From: Bacteroidales bacterium
GTDB lineage: Bacteria; Bacteroidota; Bacteroidia; Bacteroidales; UBA932
Length of the DNA stretch: 5,089 nucleotides
Direction of reading: 5' to 3'
Assembly: GCA_009784635.1 (NCBI GenBank)
Contig: WRBG01000141.1
Coordinates: 1 to 5,089 of the forward strand
Below the pieces are notes generated by a model. The model was given only the letters and a program-made list of their open reading frames with translations, was not told where the DNA came from and ran no database searches. This document shows, one piece after another, positions 1 through 5,004 of the stretch. Each line of letters opens with the position of its first letter. Within the stretch, counting starts at the first letter, position 1. A program made the translations under genes and the position numbers.

Positions 1-1
1 C

Positions 2-400
2 GCTTTTATGTTCACCGCCGACTTGGTGCGCAAGATGGAATTTGATGTGGAGCTGTCGTTTATCAAGGTGGCCTCTTATCGGGGGACACAGTCTACCGGC
101 AAAATAGAGGAGATTATAGGACTAAATGTTCCTGTAGAGGGACGGACGGTGGTGGTGATAGAAGACATTGTAGACACGGGAGAAACCGTGGTCAACTTGG
201 TAGACACGCTAAAGAAACAGCGTCCAAAGCAAATCAAGATATGCAGTTTGTTGTTAAAGCCCGACCAATATAAGAAATCCATTTGCCTCGACTACGTCGG
301 CCTCAAAATTCCCAACGCATTCATTGTAGGGTATGGCCTCGACTATAATTCTTTAGGCCGTCATCTTCCCGATATTTACGTAATTGACCCTTCTAACTAA
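2..400 (+). CDS. hpt: Hypoxanthine phosphoribosyltransferase, 5'-truncated by the window edge
   Basis: HPRT is a cytoplasmic purine-salvage enzyme that joins hypoxanthine or guanine to PRPP to make IMP or GMP. The frame is open from the window edge, so the ATG at 8 is internal; 132 residues are visible and roughly the first 40-50 are missing. Counting from codon 2: the flexible-loop motif SYRGTQSTG is at 25-33; the PRPP-binding loop IEDIVDTGET at 53-62 has the adjacent Glu54-Asp55 and the catalytic-base Asp58; Lys86 in LLLKP should contact the purine ring; and the base-pocket motif FIVGYGLDY at 107-115 ends with the Asp that normally contacts the base. This set separates HPRT from other type I phosphoribosyltransferases. 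The stop (398-400) is 10 nt before adk, so the two are almost certainly co-transcribed. Family assignment is firm; preference for hypoxanthine over guanine is not visible. Confidence 0.95.
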   Translation, partial: AFMFTADLVRKMEFDVELSFIKVASYRGTQSTGKIEEIIGLNVPVEGRTVVVIEDIVDTGETVVNLVDTLKKQRPKQIKICSLLLKPDQYKKSICLDYVGLKIPNAFIVGYGLDYNSLGRHLPDIYVIDPSN

Positions 401-410
401 TACCTAATCT

Positions 411-995
411 ATGTTGCACCTTATTTTATTCGGCCCTCCCGGCGCAGGCAAGGGCACGCAGTCCAAACTGCTTATATCCAAGTACAACTTGACGCACCTT
501 TCTACCGGAGACATGTTGCGCAGTCACCTTAAAGAGCAAACGGCGCTGGGCAAAGAGGCCGCCCGCTACATCAATCAAGGGCTGCTTGTTCCCGACGAAG
601 TGGTGATTGACATCATCAAGCATCACATTGAATCCAACCCCCATGCCAACGGATTTATCTATGACGGCTTCCCCCGCACCATTGACCAAGCCGTCAAATT
701 GGATGAATTGCTTACAGGGCGCGGACAGCAAATTAATTTAATGATTTTCTTTGACTTACCAGATTCGCTTATCCATGAACGTATGCGCAAAAGGGCCGAA
801 GTCGAAGGCCGGTCAGACGATGCAGACGACCAAGTCATTGCCACGCGAATTGCTACCTATCACCAAAAAACAAAACCACTGATTGACTATTACTGCGCTC
901 AAAATAAGTGCGCACAAATAGACGGAGCGCCAAGCATCGAAGAAGTAAGTCTGGCCACCTGCCATGCTGTGGACGGCCTTATCAAACATGAGTGA
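411..995 (+). CDS. adk: Adenylate kinase, short-LID form
   Basis: Adenylate kinase interconverts ATP + AMP and 2 ADP in the cytoplasm and sets the adenylate energy charge. The 194-residue product has the P-loop GPPGAGKGT at 8-16, the AMP-binding STGDMLR at 31-37, the DGFPRT signature at 85-90, and the LID region around 124-137 with GRSDD at 133-137, followed by Arg146 in RIATY. The LID is the short type with no Cys zinc site, which explains a length about 20 residues below the E. coli enzyme. The start at 411 places the P-loop at the usual distance from the N terminus. No Shine-Dalgarno is seen in the 10-nt gap after hpt (tacctaatct). Its last 8 nt overlap the start of obg, which suggests translational coupling. 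Nothing essential appears to be missing. Confidence 0.97.
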   Translation: MLHLILFGPPGAGKGTQSKLLISKYNLTHLSTGDMLRSHLKEQTALGKEAARYINQGLLVPDEVVIDIIKHHIESNPHANGFIYDGFPRTIDQAVKLDELLTGRGQQINLMIFFDLPDSLIHERMRKRAEVEGRSDDADDQVIATRIATYHQKTKPLIDYYCAQNKCAQIDGAPSIEEVSLATCHAVDGLIKHE

Positions 996-1986
996 TTCCA
1001 ATTTTGTAGACTATGTACGTGTTTTTTGCGCCTCCGGAAACGGCGGTAAAGGGTCTGTACACCTCCACCGCGAAAAATTCGTGGCCAAAGGAGGTCCGGA
1101 CGGAGGAAACGGAGGCAGGGGCGGACATATCATCCTAAGGGGCAATAGTCAATACTGGACGCTGATTCACTTGAAATACCGCAAACATATTCGCGCCCAA
1201 CACGGCCAAGCGGGAAGCGGAAGGCTGTGTACAGGCGCCGACGGGCCGGATATTGTGTTGGACGTGCCTTTGGGCACCGTCGCACGGGAAGCCGAAACGG
1301 GCAACCTCCTGTTTGAAATCACCCAAGATGGAGAAGAACAAGTCCTTTGCAAAGGAGGACGGGGAGGAATGGGAAACGCTTTTTTTAAAAGTTCCACCCT
1401 GCAAACACCCCGCTTTGCCCAGCCCGGAGAAGCCGGAATAGAAGGCTGGTTTATTCTTGAATTAAAATTATTGGCAGACGTAGGCTTGGTGGGATTCCCC
1501 AATGCCGGAAAATCCACCCTGCTCAGCGTGGTTTCTGCCGCCCGTCCCAAAATCGGAGATTATGCCTTCACCACCTTGGAACCCAACCTTGGCATTGTTT
1601 CGCACAGGGACGATAAATCCTTTGTCATGGCCGACATACCCGGAATCATAGAGGGAGCGCACGAGGGGAGAGGATTAGGACTCAGATTTTTGAGGCATAT
1701 CGAAAGAAATTCCGTGCTGCTCTTCCTTGTATCTGCCGAAAGCCCCGACCCCGCCGCAGAATACCATGTATTGGTCAATGAATTAGCCCTATTCAATCCA
1801 CAACTCTTAGACAAGGTCAGACTGTTGGCCATCTCCAAGTCGGACATGTTAGACGCCGAATTGGAGGCGCAGACAAAAATCTTGCTGCCCAAAGATGTTT
1901 CCCATATCTTTATTTCTTCTGTTACCGGCAAAGGAATCACGGAATTAAAAGACCTCCTTTGGAAAACCCTAAATCAGGATGCTTGA
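988..1986 (+). CDS. obgE: Obg-family GTPase (ribosome assembly)
   Basis: Obg/CgtA GTPases bind the large ribosomal subunit and act in its assembly and in stress signalling. I chose the ATG at 988 (332 residues) because MSDSNFVDYVRV matches the usual N terminus of the Obg fold; an in-frame ATG at 964 would add eight residues unlike the family. Residues 1 to about 160 are the glycine-rich Obg domain (KGGPDGGNGGRGG near 34-46). The G domain has G1 GFPNAGKST at 169-177, G2 TT at 195-196, G3 DIPG at 216-219, G4 SKSD at 283-286 in place of NKxD, and G5 SSVTG at 310-314. The protein stops at 332 right after the G domain, so it has no C-terminal OCT or acidic tail. It overlaps adk and the next gene by 8 nt at each end. 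A G4 motif with Ser or Thr in place of Asn appears, from memory, to be usual in Bacteroidota Obg. Confidence 0.96.
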   Translation: MSDSNFVDYVRVFCASGNGGKGSVHLHREKFVAKGGPDGGNGGRGGHIILRGNSQYWTLIHLKYRKHIRAQHGQAGSGRLCTGADGPDIVLDVPLGTVAREAETGNLLFEITQDGEEQVLCKGGRGGMGNAFFKSSTLQTPRFAQPGEAGIEGWFILELKLLADVGLVGFPNAGKSTLLSVVSAARPKIGDYAFTTLEPNLGIVSHRDDKSFVMADIPGIIEGAHEGRGLGLRFLRHIERNSVLLFLVSAESPDPAAEYHVLVNELALFNPQLLDKVRLLAISKSDMLDAELEAQTKILLPKDVSHIFISSVTGKGITELKDLLWKTLNQDA

Positions 1987-2569
1987 ACAACTGCTCGAGT
2001 TGGACCGTTGGCTCTTTCTGCTGATTAACGGAGCGCACACGCCTTGGATAGACCTCTTGATGCAGGCCCTTTCTGCTCCCTACACATGGATACCCCTTTA
2101 TATATTGCTGCTCTACCTCTTTGTTCGCAAACTCTCTTGGAAGCAAGCGCTGTATGCCACAGGCGCTGTGATGCTTTGTTTTTTGCTTACCGACCGCGCA
2201 TCCGTACTGCTGTTTAAAGATGTATTTTGTCGTTTAAGACCTTCTCATGAACCCAGCTTAGAAGGGATGGTACACCTGTTGGAAAGACGGGGAGGACTGT
2301 ACGGCTTTGTATCGAGTCATGCGGCCAATCTTTTTGGCTTGGCCACGCTGTGTTCTCTAATTTTAAGAACAAAATGGCTGAATGTACTTCTTTTTGTCTC
2401 GGTAAGTTTAGTGGGATACAGCCGCATCTATGTAGGCAAACATTATCCCCTTGACGTAGTCTGCGGCGCCCTGCTGGGCGTACTTACCGGATGGTTAATC
2501 TATAAACTTTACACATATCTATGCTCCTCATTCTTGACCACCAATCCACCAATCCGGACTGGAACTTAG
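1979..2569 (+). CDS. PAP2-family membrane phosphatase
   Basis: This 196-residue integral membrane protein belongs to the PAP2 / type 2 phosphatidic acid phosphatase superfamily, which removes phosphate from lipid phosphates or pyrophosphates. All three catalytic motifs are visible: K80-x6-R87-P88; SSHAAN at 112-117 with the general-acid His114 (Ser replaces the usual Gly of SGH); and S148-R-x3-G-x-H155-x3-D159, where His155 is the nucleophile. Hydrophobic stretches near 37-49, 60-71, 118-129, 133-146 and 160-175 fit the family's five- or six-helix layout, with the active site facing the periplasm. Substrate cannot be read from the sequence; undecaprenyl pyrophosphate (C55-PP recycling), phosphatidylglycerol phosphate and lipid A phosphates are all possible. 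The start overlaps the obg stop by 8 nt (ATGCTTGA). The last 16 codons overlap lplA, so the tail TTNPPIRTGT is probably unimportant for catalysis. Confidence 0.92.
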   Translation: MLEQLLELDRWLFLLINGAHTPWIDLLMQALSAPYTWIPLYILLLYLFVRKLSWKQALYATGAVMLCFLLTDRASVLLFKDVFCRLRPSHEPSLEGMVHLLERRGGLYGFVSSHAANLFGLATLCSLILRTKWLNVLLFVSVSLVGYSRIYVGKHYPLDVVCGALLGVLTGWLIYKLYTYLCSSFLTTNPPIRTGT

Positions 2570-3477
2570 CTGCCGAAGAATATTTACTTACCCGCTTTAC
2601 CGACTCCGTGTTCCGGCTTTGGCGCAATGCCCCCGCCATTATTGTGGGCCGCCACCAAAACACTTGGGCAGAGGTAAATATACCATATGTGCAGCAACGC
2701 CATATTCCGGTGATTCGCCGTTTAAGCGGGGGCGGGGCGGTATTCCACGATTTGGGAAACATCAATTACAGCTTTATGGAACCCAAGCCCGATGGAGAAG
2801 ACAGTTCCGGTACTTTCAAACGCTGCACCCGACCCATTCTTGCAGCCCTCAATCACTTAGGAGTCAAAGCCTATCTGTCTGGCAGGAACGACTTGCTCAT
2901 AGACGGTAAAAAGTTTTCCGGTACCGCCCAATGCCAAGCAAAGGGACGTATCTTACTGCACGGCACCCTCTTATACTCCTCTGCCCTCTCTAATTTAGGC
3001 GAAGCGCTCAAAGGCCCCCGCAGCAAGTTCAGTAAAAACGCCGTTCCTTCTACCCCCTCTCCCGTATGCAACATCAGCAGTCATTTAGCTGACGCCCTTC
3101 CGGTAGAGCAGTTCATGGACTACTTGGCCGACTACATGGGCAACCACTACCCCAACGTACAGCCCTACGCCTACACGCCGGAAGATTTGGCCTCCATCCA
3201 TACCCTTGCCGGCTCCAAATACGGCACAGATACTTGGAACTGGGGAGAAAATCCCCAATACGCTTATCAAACCGACCTCAAAACTGACTCCGGCTGCCTG
3301 CAACTGCATTTTGACCTTAATCCGCAAGGCCTCATCTCCCGCATCCGCATCTTTGGCGACTATGTAGCCCCTTTAGACCGAGAAGCTTTGGAAAACCGCC
3401 TCATCGGTTGCCAACCCGACGAACAGGCATTGGCAGAGCGGTTATTTCTTCCTCATCTTCTCCTTAGCTTTGATTAA
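2521..3477 (+). CDS. lplA: Lipoate-protein ligase A family protein (LIPT1-like loop variant)
   Basis: LplA-family enzymes activate lipoate with ATP and attach it to a lysine on lipoyl domains of 2-oxoacid dehydrogenases and GcvH. The 318-residue protein has the N-terminal pattern NLAAEEYLL at 15-23, VGRHQNTWAEVN at 42-53, the lipoate-binding RRLSGGGAVFHD at 66-77, and NDLLIDGKKFSGTA at 123-136, where Lys131 should be the lipoyl-AMP-contacting lysine. A C-terminal accessory domain follows from about 231 (KYGTDTWNWGENPQ, then a strand-rich tail). The start at 2521 gives the canonical N terminus even though it lies 49 nt inside the PAP2 gene. One oddity is in the adenylate loop at 176-184: PSTPSPVCN replaces the SVRSRVTN-type sequence of E. 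coli LplA, so both arginines are proline. It may be a ligase or a transferase resembling LIPT1. The 3' end overlaps hpf, on the opposite strand, by 36 nt. Confidence 0.92.
   Translation: MLLILDHQSTNPDWNLAAEEYLLTRFTDSVFRLWRNAPAIIVGRHQNTWAEVNIPYVQQRHIPVIRRLSGGGAVFHDLGNINYSFMEPKPDGEDSSGTFKRCTRPILAALNHLGVKAYLSGRNDLLIDGKKFSGTAQCQAKGRILLHGTLLYSSALSNLGEALKGPRSKFSKNAVPSTPSPVCNISSHLADALPVEQFMDYLADYMGNHYPNVQPYAYTPEDLASIHTLAGSKYGTDTWNWGENPQYAYQTDLKTDSGCLQLHFDLNPQGLISRIRIFGDYVAPLDREALENRLIGCQPDEQALAERLFLPHLLLSFD
3394..3409 (-). terminator. Weak candidate terminator for hpf inside lplA
   Basis: Read leftward, about 33 nt past the hpf stop, there is a 5-bp perfect stem AACCG/CGGTT with a 6-nt loop. It is followed directly by two more T residues (CGGTTTTCC). 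The stem is short and the T-tract is only four bases, so this is at best a weak intrinsic terminator. It is the only hairpin I found just beyond hpf on that strand. It sits within the antisense of lplA codons. Confidence 0.2.
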
Positions 3478-3735
3478 TTGCTCTTTCAAGATGTCTACGC
3501 AAAGCGAAACAGCTTCTTCAAAAGACTCGCAATTCCGTTCCACCACAATATCGTTGCCGGGAATCTCGGCGCGCATGGTGGTTTTTTTGTTTTGATAATC
3601 AGGCACGATACTCAAAGTAACGTCCACGGCCATAAGGCCGTCAAAAAATTTGTCCAACTTTCCGACTTTCTTGTTGATAAAATCAACCAATTTCTTGTCG
3701 GCATCAAACTTCACCGATGTTATTCTAATTTCCAT
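3442..3735 (-). CDS. hpf: Short-form ribosome hibernation promoting factor (HPF/RaiA family)
   Basis: HPF/RaiA proteins bind the 30S decoding region, block mRNA and tRNA sites and stabilise idle ribosomes in stationary phase or starvation. The 97-residue product starts MEIRITSVKFDADKKL and has the beta-alpha-beta(3)-alpha layout: helix with KKVGKLDKFF at 22-31, strands across 36-66, and a second helix SFEEAVSLCVDILKEQL at 71-87. It ends in a basic tail rich in Lys and Arg (KAKEKMRKK, 89-97). It is the short type, lacking the C-terminal dimerisation domain of long HPF, so 100S formation would need other factors or not occur. The leader before ATG is A/T-rich with no Shine-Dalgarno. It lies 71 nt downstream of xerC on the same strand, a neighbourhood I recall from other Bacteroidota. 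Its last 36 nt overlap the end of the oppositely oriented lplA. Confidence 0.93.
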   Translation of the reverse strand: MEIRITSVKFDADKKLVDFINKKVGKLDKFFDGLMAVDVTLSIVPDYQNKKTTMRAEIPGNDIVVERNCESFEEAVSLCVDILKEQLIKAKEKMRKK

Positions 3736-3788
3736 AATATATAGATTTAAGGATTGATGAACCGATATACAGTTATGCTACCACCCCA

Positions 3789-3796
3789 CAAAGATA
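3789..3796 (-). promoter_or_regulatory. Candidate Bacteroidota -7 box for hpf
   Basis: On the minus strand this reads TATCTTTG, an exact match to the Bacteroidota -7 consensus TAnnTTTG. It lies in the 71-nt gap between xerC and hpf, 53 nt before the hpf ATG, which would give a leader of roughly 45-50 nt. I find no clear -33 TTTG/TTG at the expected 19-21 nt spacing (that stretch is the GC-rich end of xerC). hpf may therefore have its own promoter, be read through from xerC, or both. Confidence 0.45.
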
Positions 3797-3806
3797 ATAA
3801 ATTTCT

Positions 3807-4709
3807 TTATTCGGCGCGGGGGTGGAATTGTTTATACACTTTTTGCAGGGTCTTAAAATCACTGTGGGTATAGATTTGGGTCGCCGCAAGGGAGCTGTGG
3901 CCCAGCAATTCTTTAATACTGTAAATATCAGCTCCGTTATGCAGCAGGTGGGTGGCTATTGAGTGGCGTAGGCGGTTGGGGGTCTTTTGGCCGAGAATCC
4001 CTTGAGTCCCGTCCAAGACCGCATGTACCATATTGTTCACATAGCTCAACGGTAGTTTGTTTCCTTTGGAAGTAACGAACAGGGGGGCATCCACCCACAG
4101 CTCCCCTCCACCGGATAGGGACTTCCTTTCTTCGACAAGTCGGTGCAAATCGCCTGCAAGAGCCTCGGTCATGGGAACTTCCCGCATTTTATTACCCTTG
4201 CCCCGTACCCGAATCAACATTCTTGCAAAATCTATATCCGATACCCTCAATCCGGTCAGCTCTGCCCTGCGGATACCCGTAACATAAAGGGTATGCGTTA
4301 CCACATACGCTTGATATCGGGAAAAATCATCCTCATCCGCCGGCGCATCCAACATATTATTAAGCGCCTCCCGTGCGTAGAAATCGGGAATAGGGCGGCC
4401 GGCCTTGGGACGAATCAGTAATCCCGTTGGGTTGGAGCTGCATAAGCCCTGTTTCATCAAAAAACGATAGTAACTGCTGATGGCCGATACATGCAACTGC
4501 ACCGTACGGGGACTGAACTCCCTTTCCATCATATTAGCCATGTAGGCCCTAACCGTTAAGGGCTGAACCTCCTCTGATTCCCTACCGTCTTCCCCCAAGT
4601 CCGCAAACCGGAAAAACGAAACCAAGACCCCTGTGTAAATAGCTGTAGTCCTTTCCGAATATCGTTTCTGCTCCCTAAGGTAACGAATAAACAACTCCAA
4701 GTTTGACAT
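3807..4709 (-). CDS. xerC: Xer-type tyrosine recombinase with an Asn at the HxxR histidine
   Basis: Xer recombinases resolve chromosome dimers at dif and are also borrowed by mobile elements. I chose the start at 4709 (300 residues, MSNLELFIRYLREQKRYSERT) because it fits the family's N terminus and length; an upstream in-frame ATG at 4754 adds 15 residues unlike the family. Residues 1 to about 90 are the SAM-like core-binding domain. Catalytic positions are Arg147 (TGIRRAEL), Lys171 (VRGKGNK), Arg248, His271 (LLGH) and the nucleophile Tyr280 (QIYTH). The first His of HxxR is Asn245 (NRLR), encoded AAC, one base from CAC; everything around it (LRHSIATHLL, ELLGHSSLAATQIYTH) is well conserved. 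It lies directly upstream of hpf with no integrase-like accessory gene, which favours a housekeeping XerC/D over a mobile integrase. XerC versus XerD cannot be settled from sequence alone. Confidence 0.88.
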   Translation of the reverse strand: MSNLELFIRYLREQKRYSERTTAIYTGVLVSFFRFADLGEDGRESEEVQPLTVRAYMANMMEREFSPRTVQLHVSAISSYYRFLMKQGLCSSNPTGLLIRPKAGRPIPDFYAREALNNMLDAPADEDDFSRYQAYVVTHTLYVTGIRRAELTGLRVSDIDFARMLIRVRGKGNKMREVPMTEALAGDLHRLVEERKSLSGGGELWVDAPLFVTSKGNKLPLSYVNNMVHAVLDGTQGILGQKTPNRLRHSIATHLLHNGADIYSIKELLGHSSLAATQIYTHSDFKTLQKVYKQFHPRAE

Positions 4710-4724
4710 GTCCGGTTTTTGGGG

Positions 4725-4732
4725 GCAAGGTA
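4725..4732 (-). promoter_or_regulatory. Weak candidate -7 element for xerC
   Basis: The minus strand reads TACCTTGC, preceded by seven T and a G. It resembles the common Bacteroidota context TTTTTTGTAnnTTTGC but lacks one T of the TTTG. It ends 15 nt before the chosen xerC start, which would give a very short leader. No TTTG is seen about 20 nt upstream for a -33 box. Its position also argues against the longer start at 4754, which would place it inside the coding sequence. Confidence 0.3.
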
Positions 4733-4830
4733 CAAAAAAATTGAATATCATCATCGTCCCATCCGGCTGATGCCACGCGCCGAATCAAAAATAGGTCTTT
4801 TTTTGTCTATCCGTCAGATAATTATTCATC

Positions 4831-5004
4831 TTAAACCTCCATGCCTGTCATACACAATGCCGCAATTGCGGTCTTTATATATTTTTTCATCATCATATCA
4901 TAAGTTTTTTTGTCAGTGAAGCCCCCAATAGTATTCAATAAAATTTGGACGAGAGCATTCAAAAAGTCCGGTTTCATAAAACAGATTTGCCGTCTGCATC
5001 GCAT
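4831..5004 (-). other. Short open frame of uncertain coding status overlapping the partial gene
   Basis: A 57-codon open frame runs from an ATG at 5004 (immediately after an in-frame TAA at 5005-5007) to TAA at 4831-4833. A second ATG at 4977 would give 48 residues starting MKPDFLNALVQILLNTIGG. The last 21 residues (MMMKKYIKTAIAALCMTGMEV, from 4896) look like a signal peptide or membrane helix but end without a mature part. It overlaps the 4913-5089 frame by about 92 nt in a different phase. It could be a small membrane peptide, the out-of-phase end of a frameshifted gene, or chance. I recognise no family. Confidence 0.2.
4860..4871. repeat. 12-bp perfect palindrome
   Basis: CCGCAATTGCGG is its own reverse complement. 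On the plus strand it is followed by a T-rich run (tctttatatatttttt), giving a weak terminator-like profile, but its stem is only 4-5 bp around an AATT loop and no rightward gene ends here. It lies 42 nt beyond the stop of the partial minus-strand gene. It could equally be a dyad binding site or coincidence. Confidence 0.3.

Larger units (their letters stand above)
4710..4912. other. A/T-rich gap upstream of xerC with no firm gene
   Basis: This 203-nt stretch separates the partial gene from xerC. It is A/T-rich (17 of 60 bases are G or C in 4861-4920). It holds the end of the short open frame at 4831-5004, the palindrome at 4860-4871, the weak xerC -7 element, and a 14-codon minus-strand frame (4785-4829). 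The ATG of that frame lies 6 nt after GGAGG, a Shine-Dalgarno spacing unusual for this group. I see no tRNA, dif-like site or inverted-repeat pair of an insertion sequence. Confidence 0.5.

Noticed and set aside
964..987. An upstream in-frame ATG giving Obg eight extra residues
   Set aside because: MLWTALSN is unlike Obg N termini, while the ATG at 988 gives MSDSNFVDYVRV and an 8-nt overlap with adk that matches the next junction.
1167..1940. Two long antisense open frames (about 127 and 126 codons) within obg
   Set aside because: They are composition shadows of a strongly conserved gene on the other strand; their translations show no domain-like features.
3552..3590. Terminator for lplA: a CCGGG/CTCGG hairpin and a T7 run inside hpf
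   Set aside because: The stem needs a G-U pair and is separated from the T-run by about 13 nt, too far for an intrinsic terminator; the T7 is explained by Lys codons of hpf.
4057..4421. Rightward open frames antisense to xerC
   Set aside because: They lie wholly within the xerC coding sequence, which has clear family motifs; they have no recognisable protein character.
3807..4709. xerC as the integrase of an integrative element
   Set aside because: There is no tRNA attachment site, excisionase or other mobile gene nearby, and the gene is paired with hpf as in housekeeping loci.
4710..4754. A longer xerC start at 4754
   Set aside because: The extra MMIFNFFVPCPQKPD is unlike the family N terminus and would place the candidate promoter element inside the gene.
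4719..4919. A rightward 66-codon open frame upstream of xerC
   Set aside because: It has no recognisable motifs, begins opposite the xerC promoter region and runs through low-complexity A/T DNA; the minus-strand frames are more coding-like.
4710..4974. Direct repeat GTCCGGTTT at 4710-4718 and 4966-4974, possibly target-site duplication
   Set aside because: Only 9 bp, with no inverted repeats or transposase between the copies; chance or shared composition is enough.
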